Assembly: GCF_003026475.1 (NCBI RefSeq)
Contig: NZ_PYMC01000010.1
Coordinates: forward strand, 62,001-126,000
DNA: 64,000 nucleotides
From: Photobacterium lipolyticum
Lineage (GTDB): Bacteria; Pseudomonadota; Gammaproteobacteria; Enterobacterales; Vibrionaceae
Direction: 5' to 3'
The notes beneath the pieces are model-generated. The model saw only the letters and a program-made list of their open reading frames with translations. It was not told the DNA's origin and searched no databases. The position numbers were made by a program, and so were the translations under genes. Positions 55,360 through 64,000 of the stretch are shown in pieces (the first letter of the stretch is position 1; each line of letters opens with the position of its first letter).

Positions 55360-55389
55360 TAAAAACGGCATCCTTTGATGCCGTTTTTT
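55360..55389 (+). terminator. Terminator of grcA
   Basis: AAAACGGCATC and GATGCCGTTTT form a stem with a short CTTT loop followed by T-runs, about 33 bases after the stop codon. Confidence 0.9.
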
Positions 55390-55406
55390 GTATCTGCAAG
55401 GCATAA

Positions 55407-55433
55407 CAAAGGGAGCCGATTGGCTCCCTTTTC
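55407..55433 (-). terminator. Terminator of the thr operon
   Basis: AAAGGGAGCC and GGCTCCCTTT form a perfect stem with a GATT loop; the minus strand continues TTTGTT. It lies ~30 bases after the thrC stop. Confidence 0.8.
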
Positions 55434-55463
55434 GATCGCTATGATGCGTATATCAGGCTTAAA

Positions 55464-56750
55464 TTAATCCTGTACGCTTTGCAGCACCGCTTTCAACTGG
55501 TCAAAGTCATTATCACGCTCTAGTGACAGCAGCTCCATTGCACCATGTTTGGCTAATGGTGCAGGCAGATCAACATCGATATCAAGGATCTCATCAACCA
55601 CTTCTTTAAACTTCGCCGGGTGCGCGGTACACAGGAACAGACCGGTTTCACCGTCTTGTAGTTGCTCGTTAAGCACGCGGTAGGCTATCGCACCATGCGG
55701 TTCACACAGGTAACCTTCTGCGTTCATCTCACGAAGCGTTTCTGCCGTTTGCTCATCGGTAACCGCACCATATCCAAGCTCATCCAGTCCCCAACCTTTC
55801 AGCTGACACAACTCTTCGATACGTGGCCAGTTATTTGGCTCACTCACATCCATTGCGTTTGAGATAGTTGGGATAGTTGCAGTTGGTGTCCACTCGCCGG
55901 TTTTCAGATAACGTGGCACAGTATCGTTAGCATTAGTCGCTACAATAAAGCGCTTAACAGGAAGTCCTAATGCTTTCGCCAGCAGGCCTGCGGTTAAGTT
56001 ACCAAAATTACCACTTGGTACTGAAATCACCAGATTGCCACGCTGGGCTTTTGGCAACTGAGAAACCGCTTCGAAATAGTAGCAGATCTGCGCCATCAAC
56101 CGGCTGATATTGATTGAATTGGCCGAGTTAAGGCCGACTTCCTGACGCAACTCGGCATCATCAAATGCTTTTTTAACCAGGGCCTGACAATCATCAAACG
56201 TGCCATTAACGGCAACGGTATGGATATTACCGCCAAGGGTGCAGAACAATTTTTCCTGCAGCGGGCTGATTTTGCCTTTCGGATACAGGATCACGACCTT
56301 GATATTGTCCATACCATAGAAGGCATGAGCAACAGCCGCACCGGTATCGCCGGATGTTGCAGTTAAGATGGTCACTTTACCATTGCTATCCGACACTGCA
56401 GCCAGCGACTGGGCCATAAAGCGGCCGCCGAAATCTTTAAATGCCAGCGTCGGGCCATGGAACAGCTCCAGGGCATAAACACTGTCTTTCACCTTTGCAA
56501 TCGGTGCCGGGAATTGAAATGCGCTACTGACCATCTGGCTGACGGTCTCAGAAGCAAGCTCATCACCAATAAAGGCTGAGAGAATTTTACTGCTGCGGCT
56601 AACAAAATCCATCTCTAATAAGGCATCAATATCGCCCAGCTCAGGTAACTCTGATGGGAAAAACAGGCCTTGGTTACGGCCCAAGCCCTGACGTACTGCC
56701 TGGCCAAACGAAACCTGCTCTTGAGGTTCTTTTAAGTTATACAACTTCAT
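55464..56750 (-). CDS. thrC: Threonine synthase
   Basis: A 428-aa PLP enzyme that converts O-phosphohomoserine to threonine. The PLP lysine is Lys105 in TLAFKDFGGRF. The phosphate-binding TATSGDTGAAVAHAF and SVPSGNFGNLTAG segments are typical of the short-type (E. coli-like) enzyme of 428 aa. It follows thrB by three bases and ends the thr operon. Confidence 0.97.
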   Translation of the reverse strand: MKLYNLKEPQEQVSFGQAVRQGLGRNQGLFFPSELPELGDIDALLEMDFVSRSSKILSAFIGDELASETVSQMVSSAFQFPAPIAKVKDSVYALELFHGPTLAFKDFGGRFMAQSLAAVSDSNGKVTILTATSGDTGAAVAHAFYGMDNIKVVILYPKGKISPLQEKLFCTLGGNIHTVAVNGTFDDCQALVKKAFDDAELRQEVGLNSANSINISRLMAQICYYFEAVSQLPKAQRGNLVISVPSGNFGNLTAGLLAKALGLPVKRFIVATNANDTVPRYLKTGEWTPTATIPTISNAMDVSEPNNWPRIEELCQLKGWGLDELGYGAVTDEQTAETLREMNAEGYLCEPHGAIAYRVLNEQLQDGETGLFLCTAHPAKFKEVVDEILDIDVDLPAPLAKHGAMELLSLERDNDFDQLKAVLQSVQD

Positions 56751-56753
56751 AGT

Positions 56754-57710
56754 TTATAGCTCACTTCCTGTTACTTTTGAGCCCTGGCTGTCAAGGCGAC
56801 AGACATGGACAAATCCTTCATCATTCTGAACATAATTCTCTTCGAGCCAACGTGCAATACGTTTTGCGACTTCGAGGTCATTACAGACACTAAACATCGT
56901 CGGCCCAGAGCCAGAGATCCCACTGGCCAGTGCGCCGGCTTCCAGCGCATATTGTCTTGCATTGGAAAAACCCGGTAATAATCTTTCGCGATATGGTTCT
57001 GCAACCACATCTTTAATCATTTTCGCTGCAAGCTCCGGCTGTTGTGAATAACACGCATGAATAAAGCCGCCAAGGTAGCGACCATGTGCAATGACATCCT
57101 GTCGGCGATATTGAGCCGGTAGAATTGCACGAGCCTCTGCGGTTGGCACTTTAATACCCGGATATGCCATGACCCAATACCAGTCATCAAAACACGGCAC
57201 GGATTGGCTGATGATCCCCAGTTCTTCAACCATAAACTGCAGCCCCCCCAAATAACAAGGGGCAACATTATCATAGTGCAAACTGCCAGAGATCAGCGCT
57301 TCCATCTCGCCCATTAAGGCCAGCAGCTCAACCTCACTGAGGGGCAAATCATGAAAACGGTTCAGTGCATCTAAGGCTGCAACAACCGAGCAGGCACTTG
57401 AGCCGAGCCCAGAACCAATCGGCATGTTCTTTTCCAGGGTCATGGCAACGGGCTTTATCACCAGCCCTTTTTTATCCAGCTCGCGGGCAAACACGCGCCA
57501 ACATTGATATACAATATTATCTTCCTGCTCGGGGGGTAACTTGGCAACAAATTCACCCACACAATCGAGGGTAAACGGTTGTTCGCCGTCAGCCACTCTC
57601 ACCCGATCCCCCAGGAGAGTGCCATCAATCGGTGAAACTGCAGCGCCTAAGACATCAAACCCGACACTGACATTGCCAATCGACGCTGGCGCATAAACTA
57701 CAACACTCAT
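56754..57710 (-). CDS. thrB: Homoserine kinase
   Basis: A 318-aa GHMP-family kinase that phosphorylates homoserine. Its N-terminal [20 protein letters not shown] and the ATP-binding [19 protein letters not shown] (~residue 91) are intact, as is the C-terminal GSGPTMFSV. It follows thrA by a single base and is followed by thrC, so the three are translated together. Confidence 0.97.
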   Translation of the reverse strand: MSVVVYAPASIGNVSVGFDVLGAAVSPIDGTLLGDRVRVADGEQPFTLDCVGEFVAKLPPEQEDNIVYQCWRVFARELDKKGLVIKPVAMTLEKNMPIGSGLGSSACSVVAALDALNRFHDLPLSEVELLALMGEMEALISGSLHYDNVAPCYLGGLQFMVEELGIISQSVPCFDDWYWVMAYPGIKVPTAEARAILPAQYRRQDVIAHGRYLGGFIHACYSQQPELAAKMIKDVVAEPYRERLLPGFSNARQYALEAGALASGISGSGPTMFSVCNDLEVAKRIARWLEENYVQNDEGFVHVCRLDSQGSKVTGSEL

Positions 57711-57711
57711 C

Positions 57712-60171
57712 TTATACTCCTAGCTTCCAGCCTAATGTACGCATCAGATCCGCAAACACACCGGCGGCAGTAACTTCAGTACCGGCACCATAACCACGTA
57801 GCACCAGTGGGATCGGCTGATAATAACGGCTATAAAACGCCAGCGCATTTTCCCCGTCTTTGATCTTGAACATCGGATCGTCCGGATCGACTGCCGCGAT
57901 TTTCACCGAACATTTGCCGTGATCAATTTCACCGACATAGCGCAGCACTTTATCTTCTTTCGCAGCCTCTTCTGATAACTGTTTAAAGTACTCATCGGCT
58001 TCAGGCAACCGCGCCATGAAATCTTCAATCGAACCTTCAGAGTCAAAACCAGGCGGCAAGGCTTGCTCCACAACAACATCATCAAGTTCCAGTGCCATGC
58101 CAGCTTCACGGGCGAGGATCAGCAGCTTGCGCGCGACATCCATTCCTGAAAGATCATCGCGGGGATCGGGTTCGGTAAAGCTATTGTTACGGGCAACCGT
58201 CGTTGCTTCGCTAAAGCTCATTCCTTCGTCGAGTTTACCGAAGATATAAGAGAGTGATCCCGATAGAATGCCAGAAAAGCGTTCAAGTTCATCACCCGCA
58301 GCCATCAGATTTTGCAGGTTCTCAATTACCGGCAAACCGGCACCGACTGTCGTATCGTACATAAACTTACGACGTTTAGAACGTGCCGCCTGACGCAACT
58401 GGTGGTAATACATCATACTTGCAGTATTAGCTTTCTTATTCGGGGTAATGACATGGAAGCCCGCAGCCAGAAAATCGACGTATTGCTCGGCGATACCTTG
58501 ATCCGATGTGCAATCAATAATAACCGGGTTAATGATGTGATGACGCTTTACTAGCTGGATCATCCTCGCCAGACTCAGCGGCTCATGGGCCGCCCCCATC
58601 TGATCACGCCAGTTATCAAGAGGCAAACCGTTACTATCAAGCAGCAGCCCCTTGCTGTTCGCCAACCCACAGACGCGGATAACAATGCCACTTTGGGCTA
58701 ATTTGGCCTGCTGGCGATGGATCTGCTCAACCAGCTCGCCCCCAACACCACCGACACCAATGACAAAAACATCCAGGAAGTGTTGACTGTTAAACAAGTT
58801 CTCATGACATGCTTTGACCGACTCTGACACTTTGTCCACCGGGATCACGGCAGAAATCGCACGCTCTGAAGATCCCTGGGCAATCGCAATAACATTAACG
58901 TCGACTTCAGCCAGCGACGTAAAGAACTGTGATGCCACACCACGAGATGTCCGCATGCCATCGCCAACCAGGGTAACAATAGCCGAGTCATCAAGAAACT
59001 CAACCGGCTCCAACAGGCCTTCTTTCAGCTCAAGTTCAAAGCAGTTCTGCAACGCCTCCTGAGCAACGCCTTTATCCGCACTCTCAATGCAGAAGCTAAT
59101 GCTGTACTCCGATGATGACTGAGTGATCAACACAATAGAGACCCCTGACGCTGACATTGCGCTAAACACACGCGCCGCCATGCCAACCATCCCTTTCATG
59201 CCCGGGCCAGAGACATTTACCATTGTCAGGTCTTTCAGGGTCGTAATGCCCTTGATAGCCAGCTTGTCTTCACCGGTATCCTGGCCGATCAGGGTTCCGG
59301 CACCTTGAGGGTTAAAGCTGTTTTTAATCAAGCAGGGAATATGGAACTGGGCAATCGGCGCGATCGTTTTAGGGTGCAGTACGGAAGCCCCGAAATAAGA
59401 CAACTCCATCGCTTCCTGGTAGCTCAGGGATTTCAGCAGGCGGGCATCGGGAACGATACGCGGATCACAGCTGTAAACACCATCAACATCCGTCCAGATC
59501 TCGCAGCACTCAGCACGTAAGCAAGCCGCTAAAACCGCAGCGGAATAATCGGAACCGTTACGGCCTAACGTCACCAGTTCACCTTTGCTGTTGCCTGCAG
59601 TAAAGCCCGGCATGATATTAACGTGACCTTTAGGGAGTGGGTTACGTTTGAAATTTTCGGTGGAAACCTCAATATCAACATGCGCTTCAAGGTAATCACC
59701 ATGAGCAAGCAAGTATTCAACCGGATCAATCAGGCTCGCCGCCAGGCCTTTGGCTTCCATCAGCGCCTTCATCGCCACAATCGACAGGCGCTCACCTTTA
59801 CTGATCACTTTGGCATACACATTATCAGGACACAGGCCTAACAACTTCATTCCATGCACATACTGTTTCAGCTGCCCCATCGAGCTGGCCAGTTTGGCAT
59901 CAAGCAAGGCTTTATCGAATTTAGGCTCCAGGGCCAATAGGCCTTCAAACAGCGAAGTAAATACCGCTTCCAGATCGGCAAGTTGAAGCTCTGCATCGCC
60001 GGTATTTACCGTACTGTCGATCACTGACACCAATTTATTCGTAACTTTGCCCGGCGCAGACAGCACCACAGACACATCCCCTTGCTGGACATTATTGGCG
60101 ATGATATCCGCTGCCCTTAAAAATCGTTCAGCATCAGCCAACGATGAACCACCAAACTTAAATACTCGCAT
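57712..60171 (-). CDS. thrA: Aspartokinase I / homoserine dehydrogenase I
   Basis: An 819-aa bifunctional enzyme for the first and third steps from aspartate to threonine. The N-terminal aspartokinase starts [17 protein letters not shown] with the KFGGSS nucleotide loop; the central region carries two ACT-type regulatory domains (about residues 310 to 455) that bind threonine; the C-terminal homoserine dehydrogenase begins with [16 protein letters not shown] near 468 and contains [13 protein letters not shown]. Length is close to E. coli ThrA (820). Confidence 0.97.
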   Translation of the reverse strand: MRVFKFGGSSLADAERFLRAADIIANNVQQGDVSVVLSAPGKVTNKLVSVIDSTVNTGDAELQLADLEAVFTSLFEGLLALEPKFDKALLDAKLASSMGQLKQYVHGMKLLGLCPDNVYAKVISKGERLSIVAMKALMEAKGLAASLIDPVEYLLAHGDYLEAHVDIEVSTENFKRNPLPKGHVNIMPGFTAGNSKGELVTLGRNGSDYSAAVLAACLRAECCEIWTDVDGVYSCDPRIVPDARLLKSLSYQEAMELSYFGASVLHPKTIAPIAQFHIPCLIKNSFNPQGAGTLIGQDTGEDKLAIKGITTLKDLTMVNVSGPGMKGMVGMAARVFSAMSASGVSIVLITQSSSEYSISFCIESADKGVAQEALQNCFELELKEGLLEPVEFLDDSAIVTLVGDGMRTSRGVASQFFTSLAEVDVNVIAIAQGSSERAISAVIPVDKVSESVKACHENLFNSQHFLDVFVIGVGGVGGELVEQIHRQQAKLAQSGIVIRVCGLANSKGLLLDSNGLPLDNWRDQMGAAHEPLSLARMIQLVKRHHIINPVIIDCTSDQGIAEQYVDFLAAGFHVITPNKKANTASMMYYHQLRQAARSKRRKFMYDTTVGAGLPVIENLQNLMAAGDELERFSGILSGSLSYIFGKLDEGMSFSEATTVARNNSFTEPDPRDDLSGMDVARKLLILAREAGMALELDDVVVEQALPPGFDSEGSIEDFMARLPEADEYFKQLSEEAAKEDKVLRYVGEIDHGKCSVKIAAVDPDDPMFKIKDGENALAFYSRYYQPIPLVLRGYGAGTEVTAAGVFADLMRTLGWKLGV

Positions 60172-60255
60172 TCCCTACTCCCAAGTTCCTAATTTATTGA
60201 CTACCACATTGCATAAGTAGCAAAAAAGACCGAATTCATTCAATTCCGTGAAGTT

Positions 60256-60292
60256 AAAAAAAAGCCCGCACTGTGTGGAGTGCGGGCTTTTT
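60256..60292 (-). terminator. thr operon attenuator hairpin
   Basis: On the minus strand AAAGCCCGCACT and AGTGCGGGCTTT pair around CCACAC with a run of eight T. It sits between thrL and thrA and stops transcription when threonyl- and isoleucyl-tRNA are plentiful. Confidence 0.95.
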
Positions 60293-60311
60293 CATATAAA
60301 TCGTATACGTA

Positions 60312-60380
60312 TCAGCCCGCCCCAGCACTCATTGTGCCGGTAATAATAATGGTGGTGGTTGTGCTGATAACGTTAAACAT
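60312..60380 (-). CDS. thrL: thr operon leader peptide
   Basis: A 22-aa ORF from the ATG at 60380 containing six Thr (four consecutive, ISTTTTII) and four Ile (III) codons. Ribosome stalling at these codons prevents the attenuator at 60256-60292 from forming. It ends in a GAGAG-like tail (SAGAG), similar to the E. coli leader. Confidence 0.95.
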   Translation of the reverse strand: MFNVISTTTTIIITGTMSAGAG

Positions 60381-60662
60381 GTGTTTTGTCGATTTACTCA
60401 AAATTCTTCATTGCTTTAGGTGTACCGGAACCAGGATTCAGAGTCAACCTCGTTTTATCGCTTAGTCGATAAAATCACAACAGCCGTAACCCGCTTCGTA
60501 TACCCAAGTTACCTCTGAAACGAGCATCTTGAGGTTACTTGGGTATACAATCTTATTATTTGTAAGAAGTATAAAAAACAACCATCGTTTATTGCAGTTA
60601 GCTTCCCCACGTTGCATAGTGGATAGTAATGACATAAAAAATCAATTCGGAGGGACTCCCGA
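60381..60662. other. thrL-aceK intergenic region
   Basis: The 280 bases contain the divergent promoters of thrLABC and aceK and a palindromic repeat (60498-60548). No other feature was recognised. Confidence 0.4.
60498..60548. repeat. Palindromic TATACCCAAG repeat, copy 2
   Basis: GTATACCCAAGTTACCTC (left) and GAGGTTACTTGGGTATAC (right) are near-perfect inverted repeats around TGAAACGAGCATCTT. This is the shortest and cleanest of the three copies and lies just upstream of aceK. Confidence 0.85.
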
Positions 60663-62387
60663 ATGACAGCAGCAATGGAACAGCTTGTCGCCCATACCAT
60701 CTTGCAAGGCTTTGATGCCATGTATGGCCGATTCCTCGATGTGACCGCTGGCGCGCAGGAAAGGTTTGAACATCAAGACTGGTCAGCGGTTCACCTGGCA
60801 CTCAAAAAGCGGATCAGCTTTTATGACCACCATGTCGGCTTAGTCACCAGCCAAATTCAGATCATGCTGGGTGAACGCTATGCTAACCGCTCTTTTTTAA
60901 TGGCCGTTAAATCTGCCTATGAAAATCTGCTGCTCGATTACCCCCGATATGAGATCGCAGAAAGTTTTTTTAACTCAGTCTATTGCCGGATTTTCGAACA
61001 CCGCAATATCAATCGTGACAAGCTATTTGTCCATAGTTCACAAGAAAACCGTATTCCGACCTATCCGACTCAGCTAACACGCCGCTATACCGCCAACTCT
61101 GCTCTCTCGGCGCTATTTGAACGCGTACTCGACGACACTCCTTTCACCTTGGGCTGGGAAGATAAAAATCGAGATATCACGTTAATCATTGACCACTTAC
61201 AACACGAATTCGGAGGAGCCCTCAACCAAGACACCGCCCTTGAACTGATCCGGGAACCTTTCTACCGTAATAAAGCGGCTTACTTAATCGGATGCATCAC
61301 ACTCCGCCACAACAACCAGGAGCAGACCATTCCTTTGGTATTGCCGGTACTGAGCAGCAGCAACAAGCAGCTCTATATCGATGCCTGTATCTGCCATGTC
61401 GATGATGTCAGTATTATCTTTGGTTTTGCCCGTTCTTACTTCATGGTCTACGCTCCGGCCCCGGCGGCCTTGGTACGCTTTCTGTCGAATATCATTCCCA
61501 ACAAGACCAAAGCCGAGCTGTATACCGCAATTGGTTGTCAGAAACACGGAAAAACCGAGTTATACCGGGAATTTTTAGATCATCTGGAACACTCTGACGA
61601 TTTGTTTGTCCCAGCTCCGGGGATTAAAGGGATGGTGATGTCGGTATTTACCCTGCCATCTTATGATTTTGTCTTCAAAATCATCAAAGATAAGTTCGCT
61701 CCACAAAAAGCCATCAGCCACGCCACGGTAAGAGAGAAATATCAGCTGGTAAAAGAACACGACCGGGTCGGTCGCATGGCTGATACCCAGGAATACCGTA
61801 ATTTTACCTTTGAACGCCATCGCTTCAGCGACGAGTTGCTGGCTGAACTACTCGACGTCGCTCCTTCGATCATCAAAGTGACCAGGGATAAGATCATTAT
61901 CAAACATCTCTATATGGAGCGACGGATGATCCCGTTGAACATTTATATTGAGCAGGCTAACGATGATGAGCTTCGTCATGCTGTCGACGAGTATGGCAAA
62001 GCAATCAAGCAATTAGCTGCGGCCAATATTTTCCCCGGTGATATGCTATTTAAGAACTTCGGCGTTACCCGTCATAAGCGAGTCGTGTTTTACGACTATG
62101 ATGAGATCAGCTACATGACAGAAATGAACTTCCGCAAGATCCCGCCGCCTCGCTATCCAGAAGATGAGATGGCCGCAGAGCCCTGGTACAGTGTGGGGAT
62201 CAACGACGTCTTCCCTGAAGAGTTTCGTACCTTTTTGCTGATCAATCCAAAAGTCCGCGCGCTGTTTAATGAACTGCACAGTGACTTATTTGAGGCCCAA
62301 TACTGGCAGCAGCTCCAGCAAAACATCACGCACGGCCAGTATGAAGATGTCTATCCCTATAAAAAAGAACATCGGCTGCGAAAATAA
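60663..62387 (+). CDS. aceK: Isocitrate dehydrogenase kinase/phosphatase
   Basis: A 574-aa bifunctional enzyme that phosphorylates and dephosphorylates isocitrate dehydrogenase, switching carbon to the glyoxylate shunt on acetate. The ATP loop is [17 protein letters not shown] (~residues 316-332) with the kinase Lys in [13 protein letters not shown]; catalytic residues follow in [14 protein letters not shown]. Length is that of E. coli AceK (578). It stands alone here, not beside aceBA. A GGAGG ribosome-binding site precedes the ATG. Confidence 0.96.
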   Translation: MTAAMEQLVAHTILQGFDAMYGRFLDVTAGAQERFEHQDWSAVHLALKKRISFYDHHVGLVTSQIQIMLGERYANRSFLMAVKSAYENLLLDYPRYEIAESFFNSVYCRIFEHRNINRDKLFVHSSQENRIPTYPTQLTRRYTANSALSALFERVLDDTPFTLGWEDKNRDITLIIDHLQHEFGGALNQDTALELIREPFYRNKAAYLIGCITLRHNNQEQTIPLVLPVLSSSNKQLYIDACICHVDDVSIIFGFARSYFMVYAPAPAALVRFLSNIIPNKTKAELYTAIGCQKHGKTELYREFLDHLEHSDDLFVPAPGIKGMVMSVFTLPSYDFVFKIIKDKFAPQKAISHATVREKYQLVKEHDRVGRMADTQEYRNFTFERHRFSDELLAELLDVAPSIIKVTRDKIIIKHLYMERRMIPLNIYIEQANDDELRHAVDEYGKAIKQLAAANIFPGDMLFKNFGVTRHKRVVFYDYDEISYMTEMNFRKIPPPRYPEDEMAAEPWYSVGINDVFPEEFRTFLLINPKVRALFNELHSDLFEAQYWQQLQQNITHGQYEDVYPYKKEHRLRK

Positions 62388-62394
62388 CGCATTC

Positions 62395-62440
62395 CAGCCT
62401 GATCTTAGTGGTAGCTAACACACCATATCAGGCTGAAAAA
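62395..62440 (+). terminator. Candidate terminator after aceK
   Basis: AGCCTGAT and ATCAGGCT form an 8-bp stem across a 26-base loop, followed by GAAAAAAG. The lack of a T-run makes this uncertain. Confidence 0.4.
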
Positions 62441-62573
62441 AGCCGTCTATTTTGTGACAAAGCCAAATTTTATGCAGAAAGTCTCATTATGTGTCTCATT
62501 GCGTTTTAATAATTAGAATTGTGTCCTAATATGGATAAGCATAAGCAAAATTAAGAACAGGGATGGTGAAGTA

Positions 62574-63032
62574 ATGAAAAAATTGCTGATCACATTAGCC
62601 CTGCTGATCGTGGCTTTACCAACAACAGCAGCAGAAAAGGGACTTTTCAGCTTAATCGGTGATAATGCTCCCTCTGGGTGGTTCATATCTTCACATTCAC
62701 GAGCCGCAGATCAATTCGATCTATGGCAGATTGATAGTGGCTATGCCTATTCGCTCAATAATAACCTCGAGCTTTATCTCAGTACCCGACTCTCATCTGG
62801 CAATGATCTTATCTCTGCCGGCCGCGGGGTTTTATCGGGGGTAAAATATCAAGTCACACCCAAAGTTAGCCTGAAAAGTGCCATCACATCCGAAACGGTT
62901 GATCGGGATACGATACTCGGCGTTGAATTTAGCAGTCAGTATAAAATGACGGAGAAGGTCGACCTGCATGCAACCGTTGATTACGAAGCCTTAGAGCAAA
63001 TTTACCTGCTTGGAATTGGCTATCGCTTCTGA
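62574..63032 (+). CDS. Small outer-membrane beta-barrel-like protein
   Basis: A 152-aa exported protein. Residues 1 to ~20 form a clear signal peptide (MKKLLITLALLIVALPTTAA). The mature part is a series of amphipathic strands (WQIDSGYAYSLNNNLELYLS, VLSGVKYQVTPKVSLKSAI, DLHATVDYEALEQIYLLGIG) ending in the BAM signal YRF, as in eight-strand outer-membrane barrels. No specific family is recognised. It may be an adhesin, lipid enzyme-like barrel or structural protein; none is proven. Confidence 0.7.
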   Translation: MKKLLITLALLIVALPTTAAEKGLFSLIGDNAPSGWFISSHSRAADQFDLWQIDSGYAYSLNNNLELYLSTRLSSGNDLISAGRGVLSGVKYQVTPKVSLKSAITSETVDRDTILGVEFSSQYKMTEKVDLHATVDYEALEQIYLLGIGYRF

Positions 63033-63089
63033 TTCCTAATGACGGCCCATGATGGCACCGCCACTTAATCTGATCAGTTTTATCAGTAT

Positions 63090-63581
63090 TTACAGCACAG
63101 ACAAGTTCAGAGGCTGACGGCTTAACAAGATACCGTTAAGATCTGCGTAGACGTAATCGCCGGGATAAATCATGGTGTGTCCGACAATCAACGTCATATT
63201 CTTATCGCCGCTCTGGCGTTTCACCGTTTTAAACGGGCAGACGCCCAGTGCTTTAACCCCAAGATCCAGCGTAGCCAGAGTACCAACATCGCGAACCGCA
63301 CCATTAATAATGATCCCCTGCCAGCCATTTTCAACAGCCAGTAAAGCCAGCTGATCACCCAGTAACGCCCGATTACATGAACCATGACCGTCAATAAACA
63401 GTACTTTTCCTCTGCCATCATGCGACACAATCTCACGCACTAAACTGTTGTCTTCAAAACAGCGGAGGGTAACGACTTCGCCATAGAATATTTTTTTGCC
63501 TCCATAATTGTGAAATATAAGAGGCAGCCAGCTAACATCCTGTTCATAGTGATCACACAAGTCAGGCAATAGATCTTTCAT
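63090..63581 (-). CDS. RraA-family protein
   Basis: A 163-aa protein of the RraA/HMG aldolase fold. Family signatures are GGKKIFYGEVVTLRCFEDNS, GKVLFIDGHGSCNRALLGD and GWQGIIINGAVRDV. In E. coli RraA inhibits RNase E; related proteins are 4-hydroxy-4-methyl-2-oxoglutarate/oxaloacetate aldolases whose Arg-Asp metal site is present here (GAVRDV). This probably is a paralogue of the true rraA (not seen in this window) since the C-terminal half is divergent (PFKTVKRQSGDKN). Either an RNase E regulator or aldolase is possible. Confidence 0.75.
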   Translation of the reverse strand: MKDLLPDLCDHYEQDVSWLPLIFHNYGGKKIFYGEVVTLRCFEDNSLVREIVSHDGRGKVLFIDGHGSCNRALLGDQLALLAVENGWQGIIINGAVRDVGTLATLDLGVKALGVCPFKTVKRQSGDKNMTLIVGHTMIYPGDYVYADLNGILLSRQPLNLSVL

Positions 63582-63709
63582 CTCACTTACTCCTTTGTTA
63601 ACCTTCTCAAGGTTATGGATTCCAATTCCACGAGCAATCTCGAATTCTACTTACCAGCACAAATACCTTTCACATTGAACGCCGTAAATAGATATGAGTT
63701 CCATTAAGT
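63582..63709. other. RraA-family upstream region
   Basis: About 130 bases without a gene. It should hold the promoter for the RraA-like gene. Nothing else was recognised. Confidence 0.35.
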
Positions 63710-63894
63710 GTATACCTAAGTGACCTCAATATGCGGGATCGCTCCCGAAGGGCGAGTTTTCCAGGCACTAATGTTGCGTTGCTGATTTTTGATGTAGAGC
63801 GACTATCTCTGCAAATCAGCGCCTGACCTTAGCGCCTGACCTTAGCGCCTGGAAATTCTCGCTGAAACGAGCATCTTGAGGTCACTTGGGTATA
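63710..63894. repeat. Palindromic TATACCCAAG repeat, long copy 3, with internal tandem 13-mer
   Basis: GTATACCTAAGTGACCTCAA on the left matches, inverted, TTGAGGTCACTTGGGTATA on the right, over 185 bp. Inside are a further inverted segment (GCGAGTTTTCCAGGC with GCCTGGAAATTCTCGC) and a 13-base AGCGCCTGACCTT repeated twice plus a third partial copy. It looks like a longer version of the copies at 46857 and 60498. Confidence 0.8.
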
Positions 63895-64000
63895 GAAAAA
63901 AAGGCTGAAAATTCACCTAGTCTTTGTTTTTCAAACCCCTTAAGTAACACTGGCACCAAATATAACTGATTGGCCTCAACCCAGTAGATAGCGTTTTGTT
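63895..64000. other. Unannotated window end
   Basis: The last ~105 bases have no clear gene or RNA. A longer window is needed to place them. Confidence 0.3.

Overview
The window is a stretch of gammaproteobacterial chromosome, most probably from the Vibrionaceae (Photobacterium-like). The evidence is the gene order (thyA-lgt-TSUP-ptsP-rppH//mutH, xerD-dsbC-recJ-prfB-lysS, trmN6-srmB, grcA//thrCBA), the VpsR-type regulator, the DUF3545 gene and the short palindromic repeats that begin TATACCCAAG. The species was inferred from protein sequence and synteny read by eye; no search was run.

Bases 1 to about 16,400 are a foreign, AT-richer genomic island whose left end lies outside the window. It opens with a translationally coupled operon. 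The first gene is a very large tyrosine recombinase with a C-terminal Cys cluster. It is followed by a 262-aa protein, a 188-aa coiled-coil protein and a RecD-like helicase. The layout resembles gamma-mobile-trio (GMT) elements, which are known for carrying anti-phage and toxin cargo. The cargo here includes an AbiTii-domain protein, a small two-helix membrane protein, two small genes preceded by matching arrays of ~20-bp direct repeats, two convergent overlapping genes related to MbcA/ParS/Xre antitoxins, two unrecognised proteins and an OLD-like ATPase/TOPRIM protein. A 125-bp MITE with ISAs1-like ends sits between cargo genes. The island ends inside the host thyA: the resident copy keeps 149 codons and has lost its catalytic half, while the island carries a complete, divergent thyA next to the break.

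From 16.4 to 25.2 kb the chromosome is ordinary: truncated thyA, lgt, a TSUP permease, ptsP, rppH, then mutH, a DUF6482 gene, tas and a DUF1127 gene preceded by a 22-codon ORF. The 870-bp rppH/mutH gap holds five DnaA-box-like 9-mers and is a candidate DARS2-type DnaA-reactivating locus.

From 25.5 to 32.5 kb lies a NiFe-hydrogenase maturation cluster (hypF, then hypABCDE and hupE) without hydrogenase structural genes in view. A LysR regulator divergent from a PACE-type efflux gene, a VpsR-like regulator lacking GAFTGA and a glutamate/dicarboxylate symporter follow.

From 37.8 to 50 kb are housekeeping genes: lysS, prfB (with the programmed +1 frameshift), recJ, dsbC, xerD, fldB, brnQ, trmN6, srmB and yaaA. 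From 50 to 64 kb are an alanine/Na+ symporter, DUF3545, hemerythrin, ung, nfo, grcA (two FNR boxes), the attenuated thrLABC operon, aceK, a small outer-membrane-like protein and an RraA paralogue. No rRNA, tRNA or CRISPR array was seen.
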